A stretch of DNA of 63,503 bases from an uncultured Clostridia bacterium (GCA_944376295.1 CALWCE010000011.1:1-63503), one strand, 5' to 3'. Positions 7,601 to 16,568 are shown, numbered from the stretch's first letter. Translations and numbers: made by a program. The notes: generated by a model from the sequence alone, not told the origin.

Positions 7601-9629
7601 TACGGACGGCATCACCGTCGAGTTCGATGAAGATTTCACCGGTAAGGTCGAGGGCAAGATCGAATATTCGAGAGACACAAGCGCAACGAACGGTTGGTTC
7701 GATAAAGCCAATCTCGTCATCAAGGGCAATGGTGAATTTGACTGCTCCATTGTTGTATCGGATGTGGCAGGATATGATGCTGCCGAAGCTTCCGTTTCCA
7801 TTTCGGGCGGCAGCTTTACGAATGTTCCCACGGCGGAGTATCTCGCGGATGCGAGCGCGCTCTATACGGACGGAACGAATTATGCGGTCGCTGCCGAAGA
7901 TACCGCGCCTTCCGGCATGGAAAAAGTCATCTTTACTGACAGCAAGGGCATCGGTTATGCTTCCCTCGCAGCGGCGGCGGGCGTTGAGACCTTGTATCTT
8001 TACCTCGATCTCGATGAGCTGACGGTAAATCCAGGCGAAGAGGCGGTCATCGATCTGAACGGCAAAACGCTCGGGAACGTCGTGAACAACGGCATGCTCA
8101 CCGTCAAAGGCACGGGTTTTGTGACGAACGCTTCCAACAACGCCACGCTCACCATCAACGGCGGATATTATGGCTCGCTGACGGGGGACGGGACGTTCAA
8201 CTATCTCGGCGGTTATTTCAAAACCGAAGTCTCGGCTTCCGAGGGATACGCCTGTGTGGATCTGAGCGTTGAGGGCGCGTCTTTCGATGAAGATTATAAC
8301 TCCGAATATCCCTATGCGGTGTATCGGACGGGCGAAGTGACGATAGAGGACAGCGAATGGACGCTCAACGAGAGCGGCTCCATTGACTTCAGTGTGCTCG
8401 CATATGAAGGGGCAGCATTTACTTACGGCTATGCCGAAGCCGAGGACGGCTCGTTCACCGGCGGTCTTCCCACAGCTGCAGGCGTGTGGTATATCAAAGC
8501 GACGCTTACGACTTCGCGGGTCTTTGCGGACGAGAACGGCAACAAGGTCTGCTATCCCGCCGAGGCGGTCTTTGAAGTGACTGTCAAGGCAAGGCCCTCC
8601 GTCCCGACGCTTGTCATCGAAGGCGGATACTGCGTCGGCACGGCGCTTTCCGAGATCGCTCTCCCCGCCGCCGAGAACGGCACATGGGCATGGAAGGACG
8701 CGGCTCTGACTGTCGGCGATACGGCAGGCACGGCGAACGTCATCGCCGTCTTCACGCCGACCGACACGGCTTACGGGAAAGTCGAGATGGAAGTTTCCGT
8801 TACCGTTGTCGCGCACACGGAAGTGACCGTTCCCGGGTATGCCGCAACGTGCAATGCGACGGGTCTCACGGACGGCGCGAAGTGCTCCGTCTGCGGCAAG
8901 ACGCTCAAAGAACAGACCGTCATCTCCGTACTCGGTCACGATCTCATCTATCATCTTGCAAAAGATCCGACCTGCACGAAACCCGGCTGGGCTGCATATG
9001 AATCTTGTACGCGCTGCGACTATTCCACCTATGTGGAGATCCCCGCAGCGCATACGCCCGGCGAGGCGGTCCGCGAGAATGAAAAGGCGCCGACCTGCAC
9101 CGCGACGGGCTCGTACGACGAAGTCGTCTGTTGCTCCGTCTGCGGGGAAGAACTGTCCCGCAAGACGGTGACGGTCGAGGCGGCAGGGCACCAATGGGGA
9201 GCATGGGAAACGACGAAGGCTCCCACCTGCACCGCGGAAGGTGAAGAGACGCGTACGTGTACCGTCTGCGGCGAAACGGAAACGCGTACCGCCGAAAAGG
9301 CGGCGCATACGCCCGTGACGGTCGAAGGCAAGGATGCGACCTGCACGGAGGAAGGCCTTTCGGACGGCGAGAAGTGTTCCGTCTGCGGCGAGACGCTCAA
9401 AGAGCAGGAGACCATCCCCGCGCTCGGTCATGACTTCGGCGACTGGACGGAGGATAAGGACGCGGGCGTAGAGACGCGGACCTGTTCGCGCTGCGGCGCA
9501 ACGGAGACGCGCGTGCTTCCCGAGGAGACGTTCCCCGTTTGGGGCATCGTGCTCATCTGCGTGGGCGGCGTTATCGTTGTCGGCGGTGCGGCTGCCGCGA
9601 TCTTGATTGTCAAAAAGAAGCGCGCATGA
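4698..9629 (+). CDS. Very large secreted beta-helix surface protein with Cys repeats and C-terminal anchor
   Basis: A 1643-residue protein. The start is the ATG at 4698 behind AGGAGGAGA, although the frame is open upstream. Residues 1-37 are a signal peptide (basic start, hydrophobic core, cut near AYA-AET). Residues 40-1140 show repeating short beta strands with GG(T/S)F, ISGG and LDLNGK motifs typical of right-handed parallel beta-helices. A domain around 1220-1370 (TYGYAEAEDGSFTGGLPTAAGVWYIKA) looks Ig/MBG-like. Residues 1377-1600 hold CxxC repeats (TCTATG.., CSVCG) related to those of the protein at the window start. The end is FPVWGIVLICVGG, a helix, then KKKRA. There is no true LPXTG, so anchoring is by the membrane helix. 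Expression is probably set by the nine-G promoter. Adhesin or glycan-binding is a guess. Confidence 0.85.
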   Translation: MVRTKKRTLTAIAAAALLCMLAALVCFFMPAWKTAYAAETTVSSEEDLNNAISAASEGDIIKLGGDITVSTTVTIPSEKHITIDLNDFTISRESDYVITNKGTLTLKNGTIKGGTRGISSTSSTAKTYLVDCTVSGTTQGVYLSGKGYLEAENSTISGGTYGLYVYGSTAVIAGGTISGKTYDLYGNGSSGNSVTVDGTELKAAEGASSSHKAISFNGGNLTLKNVTANGNITLYASADVTIESGTYTLEMIEAKGAAALSIVGGTFVSDNITAFFDSGWLVNGETYYALRSTGTNGTYIVSEYNNDDTDAVCIGGYVASVDGTKYTTVDEALSAATGKTLTLLTNIKKPITVSSTMTLDLGIYSITAADGAAITVGEGVTLTIKGSGTVSGSEYGQAIANNGTVVLQGGTYEQAIDLDWIDEKYALSVENVSKEPEYTVTDEVMASITRNGKTCNFASLYTVFTKDIIQSDETIVLQADFAGSVILGIDKHGNTYTLDLNGHVLNGAIILYGGTLNIVNTATKKAAIEQKGNTIQILPESGNTAKVTLGENIAVRSETGAAVFIQTKAAAPSGSTFTPVALLESKADLYSRDSFALAGNGSNHCTEIAISGGSVITDGNAPAIYHPQYGTLTIENAEVRGATGIEMRAGQLTISGDSTIEATASAFEETPNGNGSTMTGVAVAVSQHTTNLPVSVTIEGGTLKGVKAVYEKDLQGGAADNITLSLKGGTFEGEVESQNVTGFISGGSFTDTVADELLAGDALMVFENGQYSVLESGSAAAENIVITVGKVGYTSEDDAQKAGVVVKIEQDGAPAEGYLSLADAVAAVPKDNVQKTIVFLGGKGTTVSAPGVRVFDGQNIVIDFNQVTFDVTDTVGSPNTETNGFQLNKGAVVVMKNGTLTSKTAKILIQQYCELTVEDMKLDMSACPQVQYVISNNHGTTRITGDTTIVAASGKVAFDVYYWPSNGYTDGITVEFDEDFTGKVEGKIEYSRDTSATNGWFDKANLVIKGNGEFDCSIVVSDVAGYDAAEASVSISGGSFTNVPTAEYLADASALYTDGTNYAVAAEDTAPSGMEKVIFTDSKGIGYASLAAAAGVETLYLYLDLDELTVNPGEEAVIDLNGKTLGNVVNNGMLTVKGTGFVTNASNNATLTINGGYYGSLTGDGTFNYLGGYFKTEVSASEGYACVDLSVEGASFDEDYNSEYPYAVYRTGEVTIEDSEWTLNESGSIDFSVLAYEGAAFTYGYAEAEDGSFTGGLPTAAGVWYIKATLTTSRVFADENGNKVCYPAEAVFEVTVKARPSVPTLVIEGGYCVGTALSEIALPAAENGTWAWKDAALTVGDTAGTANVIAVFTPTDTAYGKVEMEVSVTVVAHTEVTVPGYAATCNATGLTDGAKCSVCGKTLKEQTVISVLGHDLIYHLAKDPTCTKPGWAAYESCTRCDYSTYVEIPAAHTPGEAVRENEKAPTCTATGSYDEVVCCSVCGEELSRKTVTVEAAGHQWGAWETTKAPTCTAEGEETRTCTVCGETETRTAEKAAHTPVTVEGKDATCTEEGLSDGEKCSVCGETLKEQETIPALGHDFGDWTEDKDAGVETRTCSRCGATETRVLPEETFPVWGIVLICVGGVIVVGGAAAAILIVKKKRA

Positions 9630-9661
9630 TCTTACTGCTGCTTCTTCGATCTGAAACAAAA

Positions 9662-9695
9662 AACAGAGAGCCACATGGTTGGCTCTCTGTTTTTT
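9662..9695 (+). terminator. Terminator of the large surface-protein gene
   Basis: A 12-bp perfect stem (AACAGAGAGCCA at 9662-9673 with TGGCTCTCTGTT at 9680-9691) followed by T residues, 32 bases after the stop codon. Confidence 0.85.
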
Positions 9696-9829
9696 GGATG
9701 TCGTAAGGGATTCATAGAAACCCGATCAAAGCCGCAGCTTTTGATCGCTTCGCGCTTTGGGCGAGTATATTTTAAGATATTTTTTGCGCGGGGGAGTATA
9801 TGTTCTGGATCAAATCGTTGTTTCATAAT

Positions 9830-9885
9830 GGAGCCCGTTCTGTGCCGGGCTCCTTCTTGACAAATGCGGGGAAGTGCGGTAAAAT
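9830..9885 (+). promoter_or_regulatory. Hairpin and promoter of the acetyltransferase gene
   Basis: A GGAGCCCG/CGGGCTCC hairpin (9830-9853) is followed at once by TTGACA (9857-9862), a 17-base spacer and TAAAAT (9880-9885). The hairpin may terminate upstream transcription just before the new start. Between 9696 and 9829 I see no gene. Confidence 0.65.
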
Positions 9886-9909
9886 AGCAAAAAACGCAAG
9901 GAGAACACC

Positions 9910-10527
9910 ATGACGGAGCGAGACAAACTGCACACGGGGGAGCTGTATCTCCCGGGAGATGAGGAGATCATGAAGGAGCAGACCAAGTGCCTCGAAAAGC
10001 TTTACGACTACAACGCGACGCGGCCTTCGGAAGGGGAGAAGCGGGCGCGGCTCCTCAAAGAGATGTTTTTGTCGATCGGCGAGGGCTGCTACATCGAGCC
10101 GCCGCTGTATGCGAACTGGGGCGGCGCGCACTGCCGCTTCGGCAAAAACGTGTATGCGAATTTTGATCTGACGCTCGTCGACGATACCTTCATCGACGTG
10201 GGCGACAACGTGATGATGGGGCCCAACGTCGTGCTTGCGACGGCGGCGCATCCCGTCCTTCCCGAGCTTCGCGAAAAGGGGTATCAGTATAACGCGCCCA
10301 TCCGCATCGGCGACGGCTGCTGGCTGGGGGCGGGGGTCATCGTGCTTCCGGGGGTCACCATCGGGCAGGGGAGCGTTGTCGGCGCGGGGAGCGTCGTGAC
10401 GAAGGACATCCCCGAAAACGTCGTGGCGTTCGGCGTTCCCTGCCGCGTCATTCGCCCCATCGGCGAGAAAGACAGGGAAGTTTACTTCCGCGAAAAGAAG
10501 ATCGATCGCGCGTTTTTGGAAGAGTGA
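9910..10527 (+). CDS. Sugar O-acetyltransferase (maltose/galactoside acetyltransferase family)
   Basis: A 205-residue left-handed beta-helix acetyltransferase of the LacA/Maa group, which moves an acetyl group from acetyl-CoA to a sugar hydroxyl in the cytoplasm. The N-terminal helical cap ends in RARLLKEMF. Hexapeptide-repeat turns fill residues 60-185. The catalytic His lies in TAAHPVLPE near 114, and the IGDGCWLGAGVIVLPGVTIG segment is family-typical. Length matches the family (about 185-205). The start has AAGGAGA seven bases upstream. It is a single-gene transcript between its own promoter and a double hairpin. The sugar acceptor cannot be told from sequence. Confidence 0.9.
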   Translation: MTERDKLHTGELYLPGDEEIMKEQTKCLEKLYDYNATRPSEGEKRARLLKEMFLSIGEGCYIEPPLYANWGGAHCRFGKNVYANFDLTLVDDTFIDVGDNVMMGPNVVLATAAHPVLPELREKGYQYNAPIRIGDGCWLGAGVIVLPGVTIGQGSVVGAGSVVTKDIPENVVAFGVPCRVIRPIGEKDREVYFREKKIDRAFLEE

Positions 10528-10532
10528 AGGGA

Positions 10533-10605
10533 TGCGGCGGCGGGGCCCAAAGCCCCGCCGCCGCATAAAAGAACGGGGCGCCGCGGCGAATGCCGCGGCG
10601 CCCCG
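10533..10605. terminator. Double GC-rich hairpin between convergent genes
   Basis: Two very strong hairpins in a row: arms 10533-10546/10552-10565 and 10574-10587/10592-10605, each with a nearly all-GC perfect stem of 14 bp and a short loop. They separate the acetyltransferase from the convergent FAD oxidoreductase and probably stop transcription from both sides. No T-run is present on the + strand between them. Confidence 0.7.
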
Positions 10606-10638
10606 CACCATATTTTTCGTTATCTGACCGTCGCTTGC

Positions 10639-12036
10639 TCACTTCGAAGCCGTCAGCACGCGCGCCATGTGGATGCCCATGACGGACGCCATCATGAGCC
10701 CGCGCGTCCAGCCGCTCGAATCGCCCAAACAATAGAGGTTCTTGACCGAGGTGCGAAGATCCTTGTCCATTTTCACCTTGTTGCTGTAAAATTTGAGCTC
10801 GGGGGAGTAGAGGAGCGTCTCTTTGGAGGCAAATCCGGGCACGACTTCATCGAGCGATTTGATGAAGTTGATGATACCCGTCATCGCGCGGTAGGGCATG
10901 GCTGCCGTGATGTCGCCCGCCACCGCATCGGGAAGGGAGGGCTTGACGTTGGAGCGGGAGAGCTCTTTCTGCCAGGTGCGCTTGCCGTCCAAAATATCGC
11001 CGAAACGCTGCACGAGGATGGAGCCTGCGCCCAGCATGTTGGTAAGCTCGCCCACCTTCTTTGCATATGTGATGGGCTGATGGAAGGGCTCGGTGAAGTT
11101 CTGCGAGACGAGGATGGCAAGGTTGGTGTTGTCCGACTTGCGCTCCTTATAGCTGTGCCCGTTGACGACGGCAAGGTCGTTGTCGTAATTTTCCTGCGCG
11201 ACGAAGCCGCCGGGGTTCTGGCAGAAGGTACGCACCTTGTCCTTGAAGGGGTTGGGATAGCCGATGAGTTTGGATTCATAGAGCACCTTGTTGACGGTCT
11301 CCATGATCTCGTTGCGCACTTCGACTCTGACGCCGATGTCGACGGTGCCCGCGATGTGGGCGATGCCGTGGACGATGCACACGCGCGCCAGCCAATCTGC
11401 GCCCCGCCTTCCGACGCCGACGATGATATGATCCGCTTCCAAGATCTCTTCGTTGCCTTTCTTGTCGGCGATGCGCACGCCCGTGCACACGTCGTTCTTG
11501 ATGAGAAGATCGAGGCATTCCGTCCGGAAGCGCATCTCGACGCCGTTTTCAAGAAGATGCTGCTCGATGGCATAGTAAAGCTCCTGCGCCTTCTCCGTGC
11601 CGAGATGGCGGATGGGGCAGTCGACGAGCTTTAAGCCCGCCATGATGGCGCGGCGGCGGATATCTTTGATCTCCTCCGAGTGCCCGACGCCCTCTACCTT
11701 GTGGTCTGCGCCGAAGGAGAGGTAGATCTGATCGGCATAGTCGATGAGCTCCTGCGCGTACTGTTCGCCGATGAGGTCGGGAAGGTCGCCGCCCACTTCA
11801 TAGTTCAAAGAGAGCTTGCCGTCCGAAAAGGCGCCCGCGCCCGAGAAGCCCGTTGTGATATGGCAGGGCTTGCAGGAAGCGCAGTGACCCGTCTTGGACT
11901 TGGGGCACTTGCGGTTTTCGATGGCAGAGCCCTTCTCGATGATGAGGATGGAGCCTTCGTAGCCCTTGTTCCTGAGTTCGAGCGCCGTAAAGATGCCCGC
12001 AGGGCCTGCGCCCACGATGATGGTATCGTATTTCAT
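10639..12036 (-). CDS. FAD-dependent oxidoreductase (COG2509-type dehydrogenase)
   Basis: A 465-residue flavoprotein. The N-terminus has the Rossmann dinucleotide motif GAGPAGIFTALEL (residues 8-20) for FAD. Four Cys follow at about 44-59 (KCPKSKTGHCASCKPCHITTGFSGAGAFSDGK), a hallmark of this uncharacterised family. The C-terminal GDSSGWTRGLMMASVMG segment closes the FAD site. Family members resemble the geranylgeranyl-reductase/aminoacetone-type flavoprotein fold, but substrate and electron partner are unknown. The start is ATG with GAGGAAAC upstream; a CGCTGCG/CGCAGCG hairpin (12050-12070) covers the ribosome-site region. Stands alone, convergent with the acetyltransferase. Confidence 0.85.
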   Translation of the reverse strand: MKYDTIIVGAGPAGIFTALELRNKGYEGSILIIEKGSAIENRKCPKSKTGHCASCKPCHITTGFSGAGAFSDGKLSLNYEVGGDLPDLIGEQYAQELIDYADQIYLSFGADHKVEGVGHSEEIKDIRRRAIMAGLKLVDCPIRHLGTEKAQELYYAIEQHLLENGVEMRFRTECLDLLIKNDVCTGVRIADKKGNEEILEADHIIVGVGRRGADWLARVCIVHGIAHIAGTVDIGVRVEVRNEIMETVNKVLYESKLIGYPNPFKDKVRTFCQNPGGFVAQENYDNDLAVVNGHSYKERKSDNTNLAILVSQNFTEPFHQPITYAKKVGELTNMLGAGSILVQRFGDILDGKRTWQKELSRSNVKPSLPDAVAGDITAAMPYRAMTGIINFIKSLDEVVPGFASKETLLYSPELKFYSNKVKMDKDLRTSVKNLYCLGDSSGWTRGLMMASVMGIHMARVLTASK

Positions 12037-12083
12037 ACTGTTTCCTCCGCGCTGCGAAAATTCCGCAGCGGTTGTTTTTGTTG

Positions 12084-12252
12084 TCCCCGAAAAAATCGCG
12101 AAGCGAGTTCTGTGGGGATCTTTTTACTCCCTCAGGCGTGACACCGGGCTTTACAACCCCTCTGTCTTGCCTTCGGCAAGCCACCTCCCCTTACACAGGG
12201 GAGGCTATATTGCAGGGTCCCCGCAAAAGTCGCACAGCGAGTTTTGTGGGGA
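12084..12252. repeat. Intergenic repeat element bounded by two similar 35-bp units
   Basis: Units at 12084-12118 and 12218-12252 share TCCCCG(A/C)AAAA-TCGC-CAGCGAGTT-TGTGGGGA with a few mismatches; each unit also has TCCCC/GGGGA ends. The DNA between carries CTTGCCTTCGGCAAG and a CCTCCCCT-AGGGGAGG hairpin, resembling short interspersed repeats I know from gut Clostridia. No ORF is supported here. Confidence 0.55.
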
Positions 12253-12328
12253 AAGGAGGAACCGACGTTATCAGCGTGGCATTCGCCGTCAGGCGGATGC
12301 CCGCAAAAGGTGTCGTGTTCCGACGCGG

Positions 12329-12410
12329 TGCCGCCGATCGGCCTCGAACCGATACGCCTTCCGGCACAGGATCCTAAGTCCTGCGCGTCTGCCAATTTCG
12401 CCACGGCGGC
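12329..12410 (-). tRNA. tRNA-Leu (anticodon UAG)
   Basis: The reverse strand folds as an 82-base class II tRNA. The acceptor stem is GCCGCCG/CGGCGGC with discriminator A; the D-arm is TGGCGAAATTGGCAGACGCG-like. The anticodon stem is CAGGA/TCCTG with loop CTTAGGA, giving UAG. A long variable arm and a T-arm with GGTTCGAGGCC follow. CCA is not encoded. Confidence 0.95.
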
Positions 12411-12455
12411 ATATGCGCCGCCCCGAAAGGGACGGCGCGGGAGTGATCGTTTTGA

Positions 12456-13970
12456 TTATTCGCCTTCCCGGTCGGGTGCGTCGCCGCCGTCTGCGGGCGC
12501 ATCTTCGTTCAAAGCTTCGGGAGGAAGTTCTTGCTCGGGCTGTTCTGCGGCAGGGGCGACGTCTGCCGTATAGGGCTCGTCGGAGACGGTATGCTCCTTG
12601 ACGACGGGCTGCTCGGAGATGAGCGCGGGATTGGCGGCGATGTATGCCGCTTCCTCCTGCGGGGTCACGCGGGGGGTGAGCTCGAGTTTGAGCTTTTTGC
12701 GGATGATCGCGTAGGGGATAAAGAGGAGGATGAGGAGCACGGCTGCCGCCAGGGCGTAGATGCCCGAGGTGAAGAAGGAGACGCCGCCGATCAATGTAAA
12801 GTTTCCTCCGGTTAGTGCGCCGATGCCGCCCAACGCGTTAACGATCATGAGCGCCGCGGTGGGGATGATAAAGAACACGAGAGCGGGCAGCCAACCCAAA
12901 AAGAGGATGGGCGCTTTCAATTTGACGGCAGGGTTGAGCGTGAATCCCTTGACGAAGATCTTGATGAGCAGATACAGCCACGAGAGCATGGAGATCGCCG
13001 TGAGGACGAGAAAGCCGATCGTGACATAGAAGAAGACCTGTGCATTGCTCTCCGTGACGAGCGCGTTCTTGATGGATGCCGAGATGTTTTCGGTAAGTTT
13101 TGTTTCTGCGTCGGACGCCGTCTCCTCCGCGTCGGAGGCGGAAAGAGAGGCGACGGGGGAGCCCTGCTGCCCGCTTCCGTCCATGGCGGCTGCGATCTCT
13201 TCGAGGATGCGGTCGACGACTTCATCCGTCGAAAGATTTCCGAGCTCGTCGGTGATCGCATCGAGGTTTTCCCTGACGACGTCGCGCACGTCCTGTTCGG
13301 TCTCGGCGTCGAAGATAAGTTCCTCAAATTCGGGGCGTCCCGTTCCCTTAAGCTTTTCGTAGACTTCTTTGACGGTACCGACGGCGAATTCCTGCACGTC
13401 GGAAATGGTCGCGCTTTCGCTGTTGAGGATCTTGAGCGCCTCTTCCGTCTTGCTCTCGATGTAGCTTTCGGTGATCTCGGCTTCTTCGAGGATGGTCTTT
13501 GTCTCTTCTTCCGTGACTTCGGGGATGAATTCCTCGATGACTTCCTGCGCCTGGTCGTTGACGATCTTATCCGCTTCTTCCTTGATGACGTCCTTGATCG
13601 TCTCCTCCGCGACCTGTTCGACGGTGACGCGGATGACGGGCGTGAGCGATGCGGCAAGTTCGTCCGACTTGTCCGAGATGAGCGTCTCTGTAGACCCGAA
13701 GGGATCTCCCGAGAGGACGGGCGTGACAAAGTCGAGCGTCCGGAAAGAGAGTTCGACGTCGACGGGGTCGGGATCGGGGTAGACGACTTCGACGCCTTCG
13801 AAGGAGGCGTTCCCCGCCATGCTCTTCAAGTCTTCCGCAGAAAGGTCGACTTTCACGCGGATGGAAAACAGCGGCGCAAGGAAGTATCCCGCGATCGCGG
13901 CGATGCACAGGAGCGCGATGACGACGTTCATGACGATGACCGCGGCTCGGTGCTGCTTTACGCTTTTCAT
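12456..13970 (-). CDS. Unknown multi-pass membrane protein with large acidic extracytoplasmic domain
   Basis: A 504-residue protein of no family I recognise. One membrane helix at about 14-36 (AAVIVMNVVIALLCIAAIAGYFLAPLF) is followed by a large acidic, mainly helical region (about 40-315) rich in Glu and Thr. Four more membrane helices follow (about 318-455), then a cytoplasmic tail of about 70 residues rich in Glu, Pro and Ala. The start at 13970 (MKSVKQHR) is preferred because GGAG lies six bases upstream; ATG at 13982 and GTG at 13994 are alternatives. The topology could suit a sensor or envelope scaffold, but no catalytic motif is visible. Confidence 0.75.
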   Translation of the reverse strand: MKSVKQHRAAVIVMNVVIALLCIAAIAGYFLAPLFSIRVKVDLSAEDLKSMAGNASFEGVEVVYPDPDPVDVELSFRTLDFVTPVLSGDPFGSTETLISDKSDELAASLTPVIRVTVEQVAEETIKDVIKEEADKIVNDQAQEVIEEFIPEVTEEETKTILEEAEITESYIESKTEEALKILNSESATISDVQEFAVGTVKEVYEKLKGTGRPEFEELIFDAETEQDVRDVVRENLDAITDELGNLSTDEVVDRILEEIAAAMDGSGQQGSPVASLSASDAEETASDAETKLTENISASIKNALVTESNAQVFFYVTIGFLVLTAISMLSWLYLLIKIFVKGFTLNPAVKLKAPILFLGWLPALVFFIIPTAALMIVNALGGIGALTGGNFTLIGGVSFFTSGIYALAAAVLLILLFIPYAIIRKKLKLELTPRVTPQEEAAYIAANPALISEQPVVKEHTVSDEPYTADVAPAAEQPEQELPPEALNEDAPADGGDAPDREGE

Positions 13971-14015
13971 ATTCTGCTCCATGGAACGATACACCTTATT
14001 TCTATATTTTCCTCT

Positions 14016-14044
14016 ATTTTAGCAAATGACGGAAAAATTGTCAA
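14016..14044 (-). promoter_or_regulatory. Promoter of the unknown membrane protein gene
   Basis: Read on the reverse strand: TTGACA (14044-14039), 17 bases, TAAAAT (14021-14016), about 45 bases before the chosen start. Confidence 0.7.
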
Positions 14045-14165
14045 CGAAATGAGAGGGAAGTCCGGCAACTGTTGTCTGAAAGAGGAAAATTCTGTCCGAT
14101 CGCGCGCAAAGGGGAAAATGCGATGATTTTTCTAAAAATTTCTGTCACTTTTTTTCGTTTGCCTA

Positions 14166-14194
14166 TTGAAATTTTATGCGTTTTGGGCTATAAT
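14166..14194 (+). promoter_or_regulatory. Promoter of the arabinose operon
   Basis: TTGAAA (14166-14171), a 17-base spacer and TATAAT (14189-14194), 45 bases before the GTG start of the kinase. Confidence 0.7.
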
Positions 14195-14198
14195 GTGA

Positions 14199-14215
14199 TA
14201 AGTACATAAGTACGC
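14199..14215. promoter_or_regulatory. AGTAC repeat near the arabinose-operon start site
   Basis: Two AAGTAC units seven bases apart sit at the expected transcription start. GTAC-centred sites are typical of AraR-type arabinose repressors, so an operator is plausible. No regulator gene adjoins the operon. Confidence 0.35.
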
Positions 14216-14239
14216 ACTCTAAATTCAGGGGGAACAACC

Positions 14240-15835
14240 GTGGAAGACAACAGAAAAGCGATCGAATGCGGCAAGACCGCGCTCGGCATCGAATTCGGGT
14301 CGACGAGGATCAAAGCCGTCCTCGTCAACGAAAAGAATGAGCCCATCGCATCGGGCAGCCATACCTGGGAGAACCGTTTTGAAAACGGCATCTGGACGTA
14401 TACGCTCGAGGACATCTGGACGGGGCTTCAGGACTGCTATGCCAACATGGCGACGGCGGTCGAACACCGGTACGGCATCAAGATCGCCACGATCGGGGCG
14501 ATCGGCTTCTCCGCCATGATGCACGGCTATATGGTCTTCGATAAGGACGACAAGCTCCTCGTGCCCTTCCGCACCTGGAGAAACAACTGCGCCGAAGCTG
14601 CGGGCGACAAGCTCACCGAGCTTTTCAACTATCACATCCCCGCGCGCTGGTCGGTGGCGCACCTCTATCAGGCGATCCTGAACGGCGAAGAGCACGTCAA
14701 GGACATCGTCTTCCAGACGACGCTCGAAGGGTACATCCACTGGATGCTGACGGGCGAGAAGGTCATCGGCATCGGCGAGGCTTCGGGCATGTTCCCCGTC
14801 GACCCCGAAACGAGGCAGTACGACGCGGGCATGCTGAAAAAATTCAACGACCTCGTCAAGGATAAAGTGCCTTTCAAGGTGGAGGACATCCTGCCCAAGA
14901 TCCTCGTTGCAGGCGACGAAGCGGGCCGTCTGACCCCCGAGGGCGCAAAGCTCCTCGACCCGACGGGAACGCTGCAGCCCGGCATCCCGCTCTGCCCGCC
15001 CGAAGGCGACGCAGGCACGGGCATGGTCGCGACCAACTCCGTCAAAAAGCGCACGGGCAACGTCTCCGCGGGCACGAGCGTGTTCGCGATGATCGTGCTC
15101 GAAAAGGCGCTTTCGAAGGCTTATCCCGAGATCGACCTCGTGACGACGCCCGTGGGCGACCTTGTCGGCATGGTCCACTGCAACAACTGCACGTCGGACA
15201 TCAACGGCTGGGTGGACATTTTCGGCGAATTCGCCAAGCTCCTCGGCGTCGATATCCCCAAGTGGAGGCTCTATGACGAGCTCTACTTCGCCTCCGAAAA
15301 GGGCGATAAGGACTGCGGCGGCTTGCTTGCCTACAACTATGTGTCGGGCGAGCACGTCACGCGCGTGGACGCGGGAAGGCCGCTCTTTGTGAGGACGTCG
15401 GAGAGCAAATTTGATCTTGCGAACTTTATGCGCGCCCATCTTTATACGGCGTTCGGCGCACTCAAAGTGGGCTGCGACATCATGCTGCGCGAAGAGGGGG
15501 TCAAGCTCGACCGTATCACGGGTCACGGCGGGCTCTTCAAGACCGAGCGCGTGGGACAGAGCTATCTCGCGGCTGCCATCAACGCACCCGTCACCGTCAT
15601 GAAGACGGCGGGCGAAGGCGGCGCATGGGGCATCGCCATCCTTGCAAACTATATGGTCACCAAGGAGCAGGGCGAAAGCCTTGAAGACTACCTCGAAAAC
15701 AAGGTGTTCGCAGGGCAGGAAGGCGTCACGCTCGCTCCCGATCCCGCCAACGTCGAAGGGTTCGAAAAGTTCGCAAAGCGCTATGTTGCGGGGCTTCCCA
15801 TCGTGCGCGAGGCAGTCGTCAGCCTGAAAGACTAA
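14240..15835 (+). CDS. araB: FGGY-family pentulose kinase, probable L-ribulokinase
   Basis: A 531-residue sugar kinase, read as phosphorylating L-ribulose to L-ribulose-5-phosphate. The ATP-binding N-terminal motif [14 protein letters not shown] (about 16-29) and the later [14 protein letters not shown] and [26 protein letters not shown] segments are FGGY signatures. This subgroup is often annotated only as FGGY kinase or ATPase and differs from E. coli AraB (566 residues). The ribulokinase role rests on its place immediately before AraD and AraA. The start is GTG at 14240 with AGGGGG upstream. It is the first gene of the arabinose operon; a xylulokinase role cannot be excluded. Confidence 0.8.
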   Translation: MEDNRKAIECGKTALGIEFGSTRIKAVLVNEKNEPIASGSHTWENRFENGIWTYTLEDIWTGLQDCYANMATAVEHRYGIKIATIGAIGFSAMMHGYMVFDKDDKLLVPFRTWRNNCAEAAGDKLTELFNYHIPARWSVAHLYQAILNGEEHVKDIVFQTTLEGYIHWMLTGEKVIGIGEASGMFPVDPETRQYDAGMLKKFNDLVKDKVPFKVEDILPKILVAGDEAGRLTPEGAKLLDPTGTLQPGIPLCPPEGDAGTGMVATNSVKKRTGNVSAGTSVFAMIVLEKALSKAYPEIDLVTTPVGDLVGMVHCNNCTSDINGWVDIFGEFAKLLGVDIPKWRLYDELYFASEKGDKDCGGLLAYNYVSGEHVTRVDAGRPLFVRTSESKFDLANFMRAHLYTAFGALKVGCDIMLREEGVKLDRITGHGGLFKTERVGQSYLAAAINAPVTVMKTAGEGGAWGIAILANYMVTKEQGESLEDYLENKVFAGQEGVTLAPDPANVEGFEKFAKRYVAGLPIVREAVVSLKD

Positions 15836-15866
15836 ATAAGTCCGTCTTATAGGAGGAATTGAAAAT

Positions 15867-16568
15867 ATGTTAGAAGCTTTGAAGGAAAAAGTGCTCAAGG
15901 CCAATCTCGATCTGGTCAAGCACAAGCTCGTGCTCTTCACCTGGGGCAACGTCTCTGAGGTCGACCGTGAGAGCGGGCTCGTCGTCATCAAGCCCTCGGG
16001 CGTCGAGTACGACGACATGAAGGCGAGCGACATGGTCGTCGTCGACCTCAACGGCAAAGTGGTGGAAGGCGATCTGCGCCCTTCGTCGGATACGCCCACG
16101 CACCTCGAACTGTACAAGGCGTTCCCCGACCTCGGCGGCGTCACGCACACCCATTCGACGTTCGCGACGAGCTGGGCGCAGGCGGGGCGCAACATTCCCT
16201 TCTACGGGACGACGCACGCCGACTACTTCTACGGCGACATCCCCTGCGCACGCTCTCTGACGCGCGAGGAGATCGAGGGCGAGTACGAGAAGAACACCGG
16301 GCTCGTCATCATCGAGAAGTTCAGGATGGAGGGCTTGAAGCCCCTCGAAGTGCCGGGCGTCCTCGTCAAGAGCCACGGCGTGTTCGCCTTCGGCAAGGAC
16401 GGCGACAACTCCGTGTATAACGCGACGGTCATCGAGGAAGTCGCCAAGATGGCGGCGATCACCGAGATCGTCAATCCCAACGTCGAGCGTGCCGATCAGT
16501 TCATGATGGACAAGCACTATCTGCGCAAGCACGGCAAGAACGCCTATTACGGGCAGATCAAACGGTAA
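15867..16568 (+). CDS. araD: L-ribulose-5-phosphate 4-epimerase
   Basis: A 233-residue class II aldolase-fold enzyme that converts L-ribulose-5-phosphate to D-xylulose-5-phosphate, the entry into the pentose phosphate pathway. Family residues are visible: the [22 protein letters not shown] segment (about 28-49) and the zinc ligands of [15 protein letters not shown] (about 93-107), with a further His in [14 protein letters not shown] (about 170). The length equals E. coli AraD (231). AGGAGG lies ten bases before the ATG. It follows the kinase by 31 bases and is probably cotranscribed with it and araA. Confidence 0.95.
   Translation: MLEALKEKVLKANLDLVKHKLVLFTWGNVSEVDRESGLVVIKPSGVEYDDMKASDMVVVDLNGKVVEGDLRPSSDTPTHLELYKAFPDLGGVTHTHSTFATSWAQAGRNIPFYGTTHADYFYGDIPCARSLTREEIEGEYEKNTGLVIIEKFRMEGLKPLEVPGVLVKSHGVFAFGKDGDNSVYNATVIEEVAKMAAITEIVNPNVERADQFMMDKHYLRKHGKNAYYGQIKR

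Noticed and set aside
9510..9600. LPEET before the C-terminal helix as a sortase signal
   Set aside because: It does not fit LPXTG, and the sister protein has no LP at all at this place; the shared part is FPVWGIVLICVGG.
5694..9674. 1326-codon open frame on the reverse strand
   Set aside because: It mirrors the surface-protein gene; the length comes from GC-rich repetitive codons. The product is Arg/Asp-rich without domains, and no ribosome site or promoter supports it.
9632..9860. Two 60-65 codon ORFs around the terminator
   Set aside because: They overlap the terminator and promoter, with no ribosome site or family.
14225..16195. 656-codon open frame on the reverse strand
   Set aside because: Shadow of the kinase and epimerase genes, which have clear families and signals.
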